Shown one piece after another: positions 62,201-64,000 of a stretch of 64,000 nt of DNA. Source of the DNA: Myoxocephalus aenaeus (taxonomy: Eukaryota > Chordata > Actinopteri > Perciformes > Cottidae); NCBI GenBank assembly GCA_038501785.1, contig JBAMJR010000081.1, forward strand, positions 165,001 to 229,000. Reading direction: 5' to 3'. Within the stretch, counting starts at the first letter, position 1, and each line of letters begins with the position of its first letter. The translations under genes were made by a program, and so were the position numbers. The notes beneath the pieces are model-generated. The model was not told the DNA's origin and did not search any database. It saw only the letters and a list, made by a program, of their open reading frames with translations.

Positions 62201-63704
62201 AAACAGACTAGGTACAGACACTAACATGGTCAGTACTGACTAGGTACAGACACTAACATGGTCAGTACTGACTAGAACAGACTAGGTACAGACACTAACA
62301 TGGTCAGTACTGACTAGAACAGACTAGGTACAGACACTAACATGGTCAGTACTGACTAGAACAGACTAGGTACAGACACTAACATGGTCAATACTGACTA
62401 GGTACAGACACTAACATGGTCAATACTGACTAGAACAGACTAGGTACAGACACTAACATGGTCAGTACTGACTAGAACAGACTAGGTACAGACACTAACA
62501 TGGTCAGTACTGACTAGAACAGACTAGGTACAGACACTAACATGGTCAGTACTGACTAGAACAGACTAGGTACAGACACTAACATGGTCAGTACTGACTA
62601 GAAAAGACTAGGTACAGACACTAACATGGTCAGTACTGACTAGGTACAGACACTAACATGGTCAGTACTGACTAGAACAGACTAGGTACAGACACTAACA
62701 TGGTCAGTACTGACTAGAACAGACTAGGTACAGACACTAACATGGTCAGTACTGACTAGAACAGACTAGCTACAGACACTAACATGGTCAGTACTGACTA
62801 GAACAGACTAGGTACAGACACTAACATGGTCAGTACTGACTAGAACAGACTAGGTACAGACACTAACATGGTCAGTACTGACTAGAACAGACTAGGTACA
62901 GACACTAACATGGTCAGTACTGACTAGAACAGACTAGGTACAGACACTAACATGGTCAGTACTGACTAGAACAGACTAGGTACAGACACTAACATGGTCA
63001 GTACTGACTAGAACAGACTAGGTACAGACACTAACATGGTCAGTACTGACTAGAACAGACTAGGTACAGACACTAACATGGTCAGTACTGACTAGAACAG
63101 ACTAGGTACAGACACTAACATGGTCAGTACTGACTAGAACAGACTAGGTACAGACACTAACATGGTCAGTACTGACTAGAACAGACTAGGTACAGACACT
63201 AACATGGTCAGTACTGACTAGAACAGACTAGGTACAGACACTAACATGGTCAGTACTGACTAGAACAGACTAGGTACAGACACTAACATGGTCAGTACTG
63301 ACTAGAACAGACTAGGTACAGACACTAACATGGTCAGTACTGACTAGAACAGACTAGGTACAGACACTAACATGGTCAGTACTGACTGAACAGACTAGGT
63401 ACAGACACTAACATGGTCAGTACTGACTAAACAGACTAGGTACAGACACTAACATGGTCAGTACTGACTAGAACAGACTAGGTACAGACACTAACATGGT
63501 CAGTACTGACTAGAACAGACTAGGTACAGACACTAACATGGTCAGTACTGACTAGAACAGACTAGGTACAGACACTAACATGGTCAGTACTGACTAGAAC
63601 AGACTAGGTACAGACACTAACAGGCTCTACTGTGTGACAGGATGTGGTCCAGCAGAACAACACTCTGATAGAGGAGATGCTTCACCTCATCATCATGGTG
63701 GTTG
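10404..63704 (+). CDS. ubr2: E3 ubiquitin-protein ligase UBR2 (N-recognin), N-terminal 20 exons
   Basis: Twenty exons encode about 770 residues, with the gene continuing past the window. UBR2 is an N-degron E3 ligase acting with UBE2A/UBE2B-type E2 enzymes in cytosol and nucleus. The UBR box spans about residues 107-178. Its zinc ligands are Cys109, 122, 125, 134, 137, 159, 161 and 173 and His143, 146 and 176; acidic pocket residues are Asp128, 160 and 163 with Phe113 and Thr130. All sit ten positions after the human UBR2 residues as I recall them. A ClpS-like domain (about 233-300, FNDEVHTYEQVIYTLQKAV) binds bulky N-termini. TTSGGGGFCDCGD and the ClpS region match UBR2 rather than UBR1. Every junction is GT-AG and in phase, with no stop or frameshift. 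Confidence 0.95.
10640..10965. repeat. Degenerate AT-rich tandem repeats in intron 1
   Basis: Variants of GTGTATTTATTG and TTATTTAATG; an approximately 85-bp block with ATGTGTATCTATTGTG occurs twice at about 10680 and 10750. It grades into the 11-bp array and looks like its diverged edge. Confidence 0.85.
10966..12690. repeat. 11-bp minisatellite (GTGTATTCARS) in ubr2 intron 1
   Basis: About 155 copies of GTGTATTCAAG or GTGTATTCAGC/AGA. With 11-bp periodicity and no stop in the sequence, all three forward frames stay open for about 690 codons. The array ends 20 bases before exon 2, and one forward frame runs from it straight into exon 2. Confidence 0.97.
12710..12993 (+). CDS. ubr2: ubr2 exon 2 (residues 29-123), start of UBR box
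   Basis: Acceptor CCTCCTCAG at 12709; donor TGCAG|GTACTT at 12993/12994. It encodes RWLAAADLQQEVFHHLAVYV, a Gln/Glu-rich insert (EEQQEEQQED) from a CAG/GAG run, the APLEWLL segment, and the beginning of the UBR box (CGHVFKVGEPTYSC). It ends with two bases of Arg123. The last 14 bases with the donor are repeated in the following minisatellite. Confidence 0.93.
12981..13615. repeat. 81-bp minisatellite carrying the exon 2 donor
   Basis: CCTACTCCTGCAGGTACTTA occurs in the exon end at 12981 and again at 13062, 13143, 13224, 13305, 13386, 13467 and 13548, exactly every 81 bases. Each unit also has a second CTCCTGCAGGTACTTATA and two ACACAGGTAGTAT motifs. The unit is 27 codons long and stop-free in the exon 2 frame. 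Confidence 0.95.
13627..13896. mobile_element. Possible hAT-like MITE in intron 2
   Basis: Left end CAGTGTTTTCTCTAG and right end, reverse-complemented, CACTATTTCTCAAACTGG, resemble hAT termini. The 8-bp flanks (ACATATAG and ACTTAAAG) match only partly, so the target duplication is doubtful. The interior (CAATAAAGTTCTTGAAATG) has no coding potential. Confidence 0.3.
13897..14035. other. Unique intron 2 sequence
   Basis: About 140 bases without repeats or recognisable signals, ending where the 24-bp array begins. Open frames across it on both strands are short and extend into the array. Confidence 0.4.
14036..15700. repeat. 24-bp minisatellite, left part (TTGTAGTCCGTCAAGAGGGT core)
   Basis: About 65 units with core TTGTAGTCCGTCAAGAGGGT plus CTCC or CCCC; a second unit type has CTATAAAG in place of CCGTCAAG. 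Starts at 14281 and 14305 confirm 24 bp. On the minus strand two frames stay open for about 480-498 codons, reading GDPLDGLQ or TLLTDYKG repeats. They lack any independent coding signal. Confidence 0.96.
14162..14272 (+). mobile_element. LINE/SINE 3' tail inserted in the 24-bp array
   Basis: AAGTCGCTTTGGATAAAAGC followed by a GTAAT-type tail. This is the same fish 3'-tail sequence as the minus-strand copy at 1725. It breaks the array register, so it is younger than the array. Confidence 0.65.
15701..19618 (-). mobile_element. L2-like LINE, nearly full ORF2, inserted in the 24-bp array
   Basis: The minus-strand element ends at a (TTCAA)n-type tail at 15701-15717. The pre-existing array is interrupted and GTCTAT is present on both sides (15695-15700 and 19619-19624), consistent with a short target duplication. 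The 3' UTR (15718-16490) contains repeats of GGACCGGTTCCAGGCAGCCA. The coding region spans 16497-19520. No ORF1 precedes it, so the copy is either 5'-truncated or of a one-ORF type. It is antisense to ubr2. Confidence 0.88.
16497..19520 (-). pseudogene. LINE ORF2: endonuclease plus reverse transcriptase, two frameshifts
   Basis: Minus-strand blocks: EEP endonuclease (LLNIRSLSSKAVL, CLTETWL at about 19400-19300; GDFNIHVD at about 18955; LSDHCLITF at about 18750), then RT motifs (NYRPISNLPFLSKILEKVV, FQSGFRKHHSTETAL, LLDLSAAFDTIDHDIL with a catalytic Asp, GVPQGSVLGP at 17435-17405, YADDTQLY at about 17340-17315) and the C-terminal TSRLDYCNSVLSGC. The frame breaks near 18,965 and near 17,485, the latter looking like a one-base loss. 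Otherwise it is remarkably intact, implying recent insertion. The motif set fits the L2/Jockey group. Confidence 0.85.
19619..21236. repeat. 24-bp minisatellite, right part (TTGTAGTCTATAAAGAGGGT core)
   Basis: Continuation of the same array after the LINE, about 67 units. Left of about 20,070 the units are mixed; from there to 21,220 they are almost purely the CTATAAAG type, showing local homogenisation. The last unit is again CCGTCAAG. A minus-strand frame of 369 codons reading TLFIDYKG/E is repeat-driven. Confidence 0.96.
21237..21470. other. Unique end of intron 2
   Basis: About 200 bases of ordinary intron, then a (GT)n run at 21443-21467 directly before the acceptor GCAG of exon 3. Confidence 0.5.
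21471..21549 (+). CDS. ubr2: ubr2 exon 3 (residues 123-149), UBR box core
   Basis: Acceptor TGTGTGCAG and donor AGG|GTGAGT. Encodes RECAADPTCVLCMKCF followed by LGSIHKEHRYR, holding zinc ligands Cys125, 134, 137, His143 and His146 and pocket residues Asp128 and Thr130. The 3' splice site is embedded in a (TG)n run. Confidence 0.96.
21550..22049. repeat. TG-rich minisatellite with exon 4 acceptor-like units
   Basis: About 11 units of variable length, each (TG)n followed by TAGATGACTACTGACAG. The real acceptor and exon start is (TG)nTAG|ATGACCACGTCAGG, so each unit mimics the 3' splice site and first codons of exon 4. A short (CA)n lies at 21555-21590. Confidence 0.9.
22050..22157 (+). CDS. 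ubr2: ubr2 exon 4 (residues 150-185), end of UBR box
   Basis: Encodes MTTSGGGGFCDCGDAEAWK with Cys159, Cys161, Asp160 and Asp163, then GPYCQQH with Cys173 and His176, completing the zinc sites. Donor GAG|GTGAGA, phase 0 at both ends. Eleven decoy acceptors lie just upstream. Confidence 0.96.
22175..27262. repeat. 29-bp minisatellite (CTGTCAGCATAACATGTCTG core), 5.1 kb
   Basis: About 170 units with core CTGTCAGCATAACATGTCTG; GTATAAC and a 33-bp form with an extra CTGT are the main variants. Higher-order structure is visible: a rare TAGCTGTCTG variant at 24158 recurs at 25431, and TACATGTCTG at 24381 recurs at 25649, both about 1.27 kb apart. It fills ubr2 intron 4. Confidence 0.96.
27272..27411 (+). 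CDS. ubr2: ubr2 exon 5 (residues 186-232)
   Basis: Acceptor GTCCCTCCAG; donor CCCCC|GTACGC. Encodes the linker between UBR box and ClpS-like domain, including FSIFSILLKYAVDLLTWNQE. It ends with two bases of a Pro codon. The conserved VDLLTW region matches UBR2 better than UBR1. Confidence 0.93.
27412..28060. repeat. CA-rich microsatellite/minisatellite (ACACGCACAGAC type)
   Basis: Interspersed CACACGCACAGACACACGCA-like units with CATACAGA variants in intron 5. The same array resumes at 28780 after a LINE fragment. Frames of about 200-300 codons on both strands (THTDTRT or CVCVRVS repeats) are repeat artefacts. Confidence 0.95.
28061..28779 (-). mobile_element. Non-LTR retrotransposon 3' end, copy 1 (719 bp)
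   Basis: Minus-strand element with a (TTCTGA)n 3' tail at 28061-28079 and a coding end reading MIGCNLPSLQDLFASRTLRR to HQWGSGPPLT at about 28700-28460, a C-terminal LINE polyprotein-like segment. It is embedded in the CA-rich array. A near-identical copy, truncated at the same 5' base, is at 46521-47234. Confidence 0.75.
28780..29968. repeat. CA-rich minisatellite, right part
   Basis: Continuation of the intron 5 array: mostly ACACGCACAGAC units on the left grading into plain (CA)n with CAGA interruptions on the right. Potential Z-DNA former. Open frames on both strands reach 470 codons and are artefacts. Confidence 0.95.
30088..30226 (+). CDS. ubr2: ubr2 exon 6 (residues 232-278), ClpS-like domain
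   Basis: Acceptor GAGAGCAG after a (TG)n run; donor GAC|GTCAGT. Encodes NREDTYYCMLFNDEVHTYEQ and VIYTLQKAVNCSQKEAVSF, the ClpS-like fold used for type-2 (bulky hydrophobic) N-degrons. Phase 2 in, phase 0 out. Confidence 0.96.
30240..31690. repeat. ATCT/ACAT microsatellite (CTATCTATACATCTATC), 1.45 kb
   Basis: Interspersed ATCTATCT and ATACATCT with CATC interruptions, ending in (CATC)n at 31660-31686. The forward frame stays open from before exon 6 through the array and exon 7, purely because the repeat has no stop in that frame. Confidence 0.97.
31721..31783 (+). CDS. ubr2: ubr2 exon 7 (residues 279-299)
   Basis: A 63-nt exon encoding GRKSVRYGDFQFCDQAKSVI plus Val, between TGTGTTGCAG and GTG|GTGAGT. 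It closes the ClpS-like region and is phase 0 at both ends. Its acceptor is preceded by (TG)n. Confidence 0.95.
31784..31878. other. Short intron 7 with small GTGACATCACT repeats
   Basis: A 95-bp intron holding three to four copies of GTGACATCACT. Otherwise a normal intron with acceptor CCTCACAG. Confidence 0.7.
31879..31999 (+). CDS. ubr2: ubr2 exon 8 (residues 300-340)
   Basis: Encodes RNTSRQSKPLRVQVMRSSVV and AHQCFALRALSWLGQIIQYS, well matched to UBR2 after the ClpS-like domain. Donor TCTG|GTAAGT; ends with one base of Asp340. Confidence 0.95.
32069..32176 (+). CDS. ubr2: ubr2 exon 9 (residues 340-376)
   Basis: Acceptor CTGTTGCAG; donor AAAG|GTACTG. Encodes DGLRRVLCEVGLQKGPEGEY and the SSLVDKLMLNDSKMWK segment. 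The 11-kb array begins shortly after its donor. Confidence 0.95.
32190..43165. repeat. 11-kb minisatellite, ~22-bp unit (ACTTCTATACAGAGTACATA core)
   Basis: About 480 copies of a 22-bp unit (ACTTCTATACAGAGTACATA plus AT) and a 24-bp form with CTACATACAGAG, fill intron 9. Variants are TTCGATACAG, CTACCTACAG, GTATATAA and GTATGTAA. There is higher-order structure: a block starting with TTCGATACAG units at about 34,756 and ending with CAGAGGCTATAAT at about 38,067 is repeated from about 38,127 to 41,354. Minus-strand frames reading MYSVCRSI are artefacts. Confidence 0.97.
43166..43497. repeat. TATA-rich degenerate repeat
   Basis: Diverged TTATATACTATTTATATAC and TTATATAATGCT units between the 22-bp and 19-bp arrays. 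No gene signal. Likely an old AT-rich array. Confidence 0.8.
43498..43932. repeat. 19-bp minisatellite (AGATGTGTGTAGATGTAAT)
   Basis: About 23 copies of AGATGTGTGTAGATGTAAT, with GTACATG variants, ending about ten bases before the exon 10 acceptor. Confidence 0.96.
43943..44031 (+). CDS. ubr2: ubr2 exon 10 (residues 376-405)
   Basis: Acceptor TTCTCTGTAG; donor AAG|GTAACA. Encodes GARNIYHQLLMNSLLMDLKY and KKIFAIQFAK. 89 nt, phase 1 in and phase 0 out, as required. Confidence 0.95.
44041..44135. repeat. 52-bp duplication in intron 10
   Basis: ATCTGGTTTAACTAATCCTA begins at about 44045 and again at 44097, with the following CCAGAGCCTCTAAAC, a two-copy tandem duplication just before the hAT fragment. 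Confidence 0.85.
44136..44413 (+). mobile_element. hAT (Charlie-like) transposon fragment with transposase remnant
   Basis: The left end CAGGGGTGTCAAACATACGG followed by a CGG-rich GGCCCGCGGGCC stretch is a widespread hAT terminus. From 44300 a plus-strand frame reads DITTDIAQLAVFIRDVDEIL and EEFLELIPDRHL, a piece of hAT transposase of the GTF2IRD2/Charlie type, to a stop at 44411. The right terminus and target duplication are missing; the element is cut off by the 30-bp array. A tRNA-like segment lies between the two parts. Confidence 0.7.
44221..44283 (-). repeat. tRNA-derived SINE-like segment inside the hAT fragment
   Basis: On the minus strand: GGCTCAATGGTTAGCATGCC (A-box-like), then CCCGTCTTTCAATCAGAGGA and GGTGGTTCGATC (B-box-like). 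It aligns without gaps to the plus-strand segment at 5613-5683, also inside a hAT element. Confidence 0.6.
44412..45625. repeat. 30-bp minisatellite (CTTAAACCTTTAGTCCAGTC core) with one inverted block
   Basis: About 43 copies; a common full unit is 30 bp, CTTAAACCTTTAGTCCAGTC plus TACTCCTTAA. A 24-bp short form lacks the TCCTTA part. At about 45486-45538 the sequence flips to GCAGTAGACTGGACTAAAGG, an inverted copy, then returns to the original orientation. Confidence 0.95.
45648..45785. repeat. 26-bp minisatellite, ~5 copies
   Basis: TAAAGTCCATGTGGTCCTGC plus TGGTCT, at 45661, 45687 and so on. It ends in the polypyrimidine tract of exon 11 (GTCTCTGTCTCCCTGTAG). Confidence 0.95.
45799..45897 (+). 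CDS. ubr2: ubr2 exon 11 (residues 406-438)
   Basis: Encodes NYRRLQTDFMEDDHERVVSV and TSLSVQLFTVPTM between CCCTGTAG and ATG|GTGAGT; 33 codons, phase 0 at both ends. The DFMEDDHER block is highly conserved in UBR1/UBR2. Confidence 0.96.
45898..46145. other. Unique start of intron 11
   Basis: About 250 bases without repeats apart from a small GGACCAGGACCAGGACC triplet at 45957-45972. I see no gene or regulatory signal. Confidence 0.5.
46146..46520. repeat. TACATATAGA-type microsatellite, left part
   Basis: GATACATATAGATACACATA with ATATAGATC and TTTAGATAC variants. The same array continues at 47286 after the inserted LINE fragment. Confidence 0.95.
46521..47234 (-). mobile_element. Non-LTR retrotransposon 3' end, copy 2 (714 bp)
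   Basis: Near-identical to 28061-28779 in sequence, orientation, (TTCTGA)n tail and 5' truncation point, but lying in a different microsatellite. The minus-strand coding end reads MIGCNLPSLQHLFASRTLRR. Small indels in the A-rich stretch at 46845-46910 distinguish the copies. Confidence 0.75.
47171..47285. repeat. 51-bp inverted repeat (fold-back) at the truncated end of LINE copy 2
   Basis: Arms 47171-47221 and 47235-47285 are reverse complements at about 49 of 51 positions, separated by a 13-base loop (TGATGGAGGAGCA). The right arm is an inverted copy of the LINE's own end and joins directly to the ATATAG array. Confidence 0.92.
47286..48595. repeat. TACATATAGA-type microsatellite, right part
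   Basis: Continuation of the intron 11 array with GATACACATATAGATACATA, GATCTACATA and GATGTACATA variants. Near 48515-48545 the orientation turns over at GATACATATGTATC, a small palindrome. Overlapping minus-strand frames (MCIYMCIYM) are artefacts. Confidence 0.95.
48596..48748. other. Unique end of intron 11
   Basis: About 150 bases of normal intron, with a small GGGGCTAACGGGCT duplication, leading to the exon 12 acceptor GTGCTGCAG. Confidence 0.5.
48749..48912 (+). CDS. ubr2: ubr2 exon 12 (residues 439-493)
   Basis: Encodes ARMLMVEENLMTTIIRTFVD, then HLRHRDLQGRFQFDRYTAQQ and FKFGRVQSLIGDL. Donor AA|GTGAGC leaves two bases of Lys493. All residues are collinear with UBR2. Confidence 0.96.
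48917..50870. repeat. 21-bp minisatellite (CAGTTACATCCTGGTTTATC core), ~1.95 kb
   Basis: About 90 units with core CAGTTACATCCTGGTTTATC plus C, alternating with TACTGG and TATACCAG variants and a recurrent ACTGTGGCAGTTATAT insert. Three forward frames stay open because 21 is a multiple of three and units lack stops. Confidence 0.96.
50925..51024 (+). CDS. ubr2: ubr2 exon 13 (residues 493-526)
   Basis: Acceptor GTGTGCAG, donor CAG|GTAACC. Encodes YVLISVPSEWSDQLRLKFLE and GLDAFLELLKCMQ; typical UBR2 sequence. Confidence 0.96.
51037..51128. repeat. CTGT-rich tract in intron 13
   Basis: (CTGT)n at 51042-51061 and three GAACCTGTCTGTCT-like units in a 106-bp intron. Confidence 0.8.
51131..51259 (+). 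CDS. ubr2: ubr2 exon 14 (residues 527-569)
   Basis: Encodes GMDPVVRQVGQHIEMEPEWE, AAFTLQMKLTHIISMIQEWC and STD between CTCTACAG and GAT|GTGAGA; 43 codons. The GQHIE-P-WEAA block is conserved in UBR1/UBR2. Confidence 0.97.
51260..51473. other. Intron 14, mostly unique
   Basis: Contains a short (TAC)n run at 51269-51284 and otherwise ordinary AT-rich intron up to acceptor TATCCTCAG. Confidence 0.5.
51474..51657 (+). CDS. ubr2: ubr2 exon 15 (residues 570-631)
   Basis: Encodes ERVLIEAYRKCLSALSHCHS, GLPDGEQPISLSVAGHCVET, FRYQVSQDKVSIHLPVCRLL and Ala; ends with one base of Gly631 at GCAG|GTAAAC. DGEQPI matches UBR2, not UBR1. Confidence 0.97.
51667..54060. repeat. 12-bp minisatellite (CACACTGTTAGA / CACACTGTTACC), 2.4 kb
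   Basis: About 195 units of CACACTGTTA plus GA, CC, CA or TA. Higher-order duplication: the CACGCTGTTACC cluster at about 51,890 recurs at about 52,700, roughly 0.81 kb apart, with the TGTTGCACA and TATACACG blocks following in the same order. Open frames of 200-340 codons on both strands are artefacts. Confidence 0.96.
54061..54220. other. Diverged tail of the 12-bp array and end of intron 15
   Basis: ACACACAGTAACACACTCAC-like sequence fading into unique intron before the acceptor GTCCTCCTCAG. Confidence 0.6.
54221..54282 (+). CDS. ubr2: ubr2 exon 16 (residues 631-651)
   Basis: A 62-nt exon encoding GLHVLLSRTEVASRFPEQLP plus Leu. Donor CTG|GTCAGT, phase 0 out. Confidence 0.94.
54283..54360. 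repeat. ~26-bp triplication of the exon 16 donor region
   Basis: GGTCAGTAACCCGTCTGTCT at the donor recurs as GGTCGGTAACCCGTCTGTCT and GGTCAGAAACCCGTCTGTCT at spacings of about 30 and 27 bases, so the donor-like motif is present three times. Confidence 0.85.
54380..54872. repeat. 73-bp tandem repeat with CTCF-like motifs
   Basis: Six to seven copies of a 73-bp unit: GTATAGAAGTCTATGCTTCA, GTGTTAAAGCTGCATTCTCT and a CTCCTGACCACCAGGGGGCG block. CCACCAGGGGGCGAC, close to the vertebrate CTCF core consensus, occurs at 54581, 54654, 54727 and 54800, with weaker forms at 54435 (GGAGGC) and 54508 (GGGGGT). The unit resembles a dispersed fish repeat. Confidence 0.92.
54904..54943. repeat. (GT)n immediately before the exon 17 acceptor
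   Basis: Twenty GT units followed by CTTCAG|GGAGAA. It replaces most of the polypyrimidine tract. Confidence 0.95.
54950..55060 (+). CDS. ubr2: ubr2 exon 17 (residues 652-688)
   Basis: Encodes GELSPPLLIELPLRCLVLCA and QVHAGMWRRNGFSLINQ; 37 codons, phase 0 both ends. PLRCLVL-AQV-A-MWRRNG is a family signature. Confidence 0.97.
55061..55604. other. Intron 17, mostly unique sequence
   Basis: About 540 bases with no gene. A short run of three ACACTGGTTTCA repeats with AACCAGAACA lies at 55480-55540. No other structure seen. Confidence 0.5.
55605..55990. repeat. 15-bp minisatellite (TACACACATACAGAG)
   Basis: About 24 copies of TACACACATACAGAG with GTACATG inserts, fading into TACAGAG repeats. 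Frames stay open in several registers on both strands (VCTLYVCTL on the minus strand) and are not genes. Confidence 0.95.
56141..56206 (+). CDS. ubr2: ubr2 exon 18 (residues 689-710)
   Basis: A 66-nt exon encoding IYYYHNVKCRVEMFDKDIIM plus LeuGln, between GTATTTCAG and CAG|GTAGAT. An (ATT)n run (56211-56252) directly follows the donor. Confidence 0.96.
56211..56252. repeat. (ATT)n microsatellite
   Basis: Fourteen ATT units starting five bases into intron 18. Confidence 0.95.
56330..56830 (-). mobile_element. L1/Tx1-type LINE fragment, distal part
   Basis: On the minus strand the sequence reads SLMFYNSSHWKDSHVLQGDM and WNPFMDFIGEDYAETIRRGF then TGPQYLLWFNCCDRHNMEFP, a C-terminal/3' region of L1-like ORF2 elements of fish, with stops after about 80 codons. 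The matching proximal part is at 60166-60600 across the 28-bp array. Confidence 0.65.
56831..60165. repeat. 28-bp minisatellite (ATGAGCTTCTTTATATCATC core), 3.3 kb
   Basis: About 119 copies of a 28-bp unit, ATGAGCTTCTTTATATCATC plus TCTAGTCC, with GTGC, GTAC and CGGCTCTGGTAC variants. Both edges run into L1/Tx1 LINE coding sequence of the same orientation, and the unit itself reads as LINE sequence (YKEAHGLE on the minus strand), so the array grew from inside that element. Confidence 0.96.
60166..60600 (-). mobile_element. L1/Tx1-type LINE fragment, proximal part
   Basis: Minus strand: IIMWLDSLLSAHF-like text, LNTWISVKKCF, NPNCIPSCVDPGFKNGTHME and, in another frame, VFRFLQIRTQYKEAH running into the array. 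The FRFLQIR motif and the preceding NPNFIPS-like block are typical of L1/Tx1 ORF2 C-terminal regions. Several stops; non-functional. Confidence 0.65.
60614..60730 (+). CDS. ubr2: ubr2 exon 19 (residues 711-749)
   Basis: Acceptor CCCGTCCAG; donor AAG|GTCAGT. Encodes TGAAMMDPNHFLMIVLSRFE and LFHIFSSADCRKRYREANK; collinear with UBR2. Its last 33 bases plus donor are repeated in the following array. Confidence 0.96.
60731..61480. repeat. 61-bp minisatellite made of exon 19 end plus donor
   Basis: GACTGCAGGAAGAGATACAG (exon, 60698) recurs at 60759, 60820, 60881, 60942, 61003, 61064 and 61125, exactly 61 bases apart, then irregularly at about 61259, 61320 and 61453. The unit is 33 exon bases, GTCAGTACTGACTACTGACA and a short spacer. 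Copies alternate AACATG and AACAAG before GTCAGT, so the true repeat is a 122-bp dimer. Confidence 0.95.
61141..63630. repeat. ~42-bp minisatellite (ACACTAACATGGTCAGTACT core)
   Basis: Derived from the 61-bp array by loss of most exon sequence: ACACTAACATGGTCAGTACT followed by GACTAGAACAGACTAGGTACAG, about 60 copies with a ~26-bp short form. Each still contains the donor-like TG|GTCAGT. It ends 11 bases before exon 20's acceptor tract. Confidence 0.95.
63641..63704 (+). CDS. ubr2: ubr2 exon 20 (residues 750-771), last in window
   Basis: Acceptor GTGTGACAG, donor GTTG|GTGAGT. Encodes DVVQQNNTLIEEMLHLIIMV plus Val and one base of Gly. The human sequence continues here with the GERF region, so the next exon should lie just beyond the right edge. 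Confidence 0.95.
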
Positions 63705-63960
63705 GTGAGTCTGCTTTCTAATTTTTCGTTTTAAAATGTCAAAGAACTACTCAACCTATATTATATATTTAGTTGAGTTGTGTACGGACAAAAACACAAT
63801 GCATCTCAGAAAACACAACAACAACAACAGCTGAGCTAACGTTAGTCTTAATTAGCGGATACGACCCTTCTGCACTGATGGAATCCACAAGATGCCGACT
63901 GCATCTGAAAGGTGACGTGTGTGTGTGTGTGTGTGTGTACAGGTGACTGCATCTGAAAGG

Positions 63961-64000
<40 letters not shown>
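63705..64000. other. Intron 20 start, with (GT)n duplications
   Basis: About 200 bases of unique intron, then two copies of GACTGCATCTGAAAGGTGAC each followed by (GT)n at 63917-63938 and 63965-64000. Confidence 0.7.

Noticed and set aside
10404..63704. UBR1 instead of UBR2
   Set aside because: TTSGGGGFCDCGD, DTYYCMLFNDEVHTYEQVIY, the DGEQPI block and the WRRNGFSLINQIYYY junction match UBR2; UBR1 differs at each of these from family knowledge.

Overview
The window is vertebrate nuclear DNA, and almost certainly from a teleost (ray-finned) fish. It holds spliced genes with short exons and GT-AG introns, fish-type L2, L1/Tx1 and other non-LTR retrotransposon fragments, hAT and PIF/Harbinger DNA transposons, and very large numbers of simple and minisatellite repeats. 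No bacterial-style gene organisation is present. Only two host genes can be supported, both on the + strand.

Layout. (1) 181-5086: the last four recognisable exons of a TRP-like (ion_trans) cation channel, covering the pore region and S6, a cytoplasmic tail and a coiled-coil end; its introns are filled by 15-bp, 25-bp and 58-bp arrays. (2) 5090-10290: intergenic, with a 722-bp non-autonomous hAT element that has a perfect 8-bp target duplication, then a decayed 3.7-kb PIF/Harbinger element that still shows a Myb/SANT-like ORF (+) and a HARBI1-like DDE transposase (-). (3) 10404-63704: the first 20 coding exons (about 770 residues) of ubr2, the N-degron E3 ubiquitin ligase UBR2, running off the right edge. 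The complete UBR box and ClpS-like domain are in the window. RING and C-terminal parts lie beyond it.

The ubr2 exons are intact, in phase and uneventful, but the introns are extraordinary. By rough tally about 45 of the 64 kb is tandem repeat, including an 11-kb array of a ~22-bp unit in intron 9, a 5-kb array of a 29-bp unit in intron 4, a 3.3-kb array of a 28-bp unit grown inside an L1/Tx1 fragment in intron 18, and a 24-bp array in intron 2 split by a nearly intact 3.9-kb L2-like LINE. Several arrays start exactly at a splice junction and carry copies of exon sequence together with a working-looking splice site (exon 2 donor, exon 4 acceptor, exon 16 donor, exon 19 donor, and a TRP-gene acceptor). 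This recurrent pattern is the most unusual thing here. A cluster of one-base indels around 36.8-40.2 kb, centred on a ~3.3-kb higher-order duplication, suggests that part of the 11-kb array is poorly polished or falsely duplicated assembly.

Many very long open frames (up to 899 codons) run through the arrays. I treat them as artefacts of repeat periodicity and not as genes. I found no rRNA, functional tRNA, CRISPR array or new multi-gene system.
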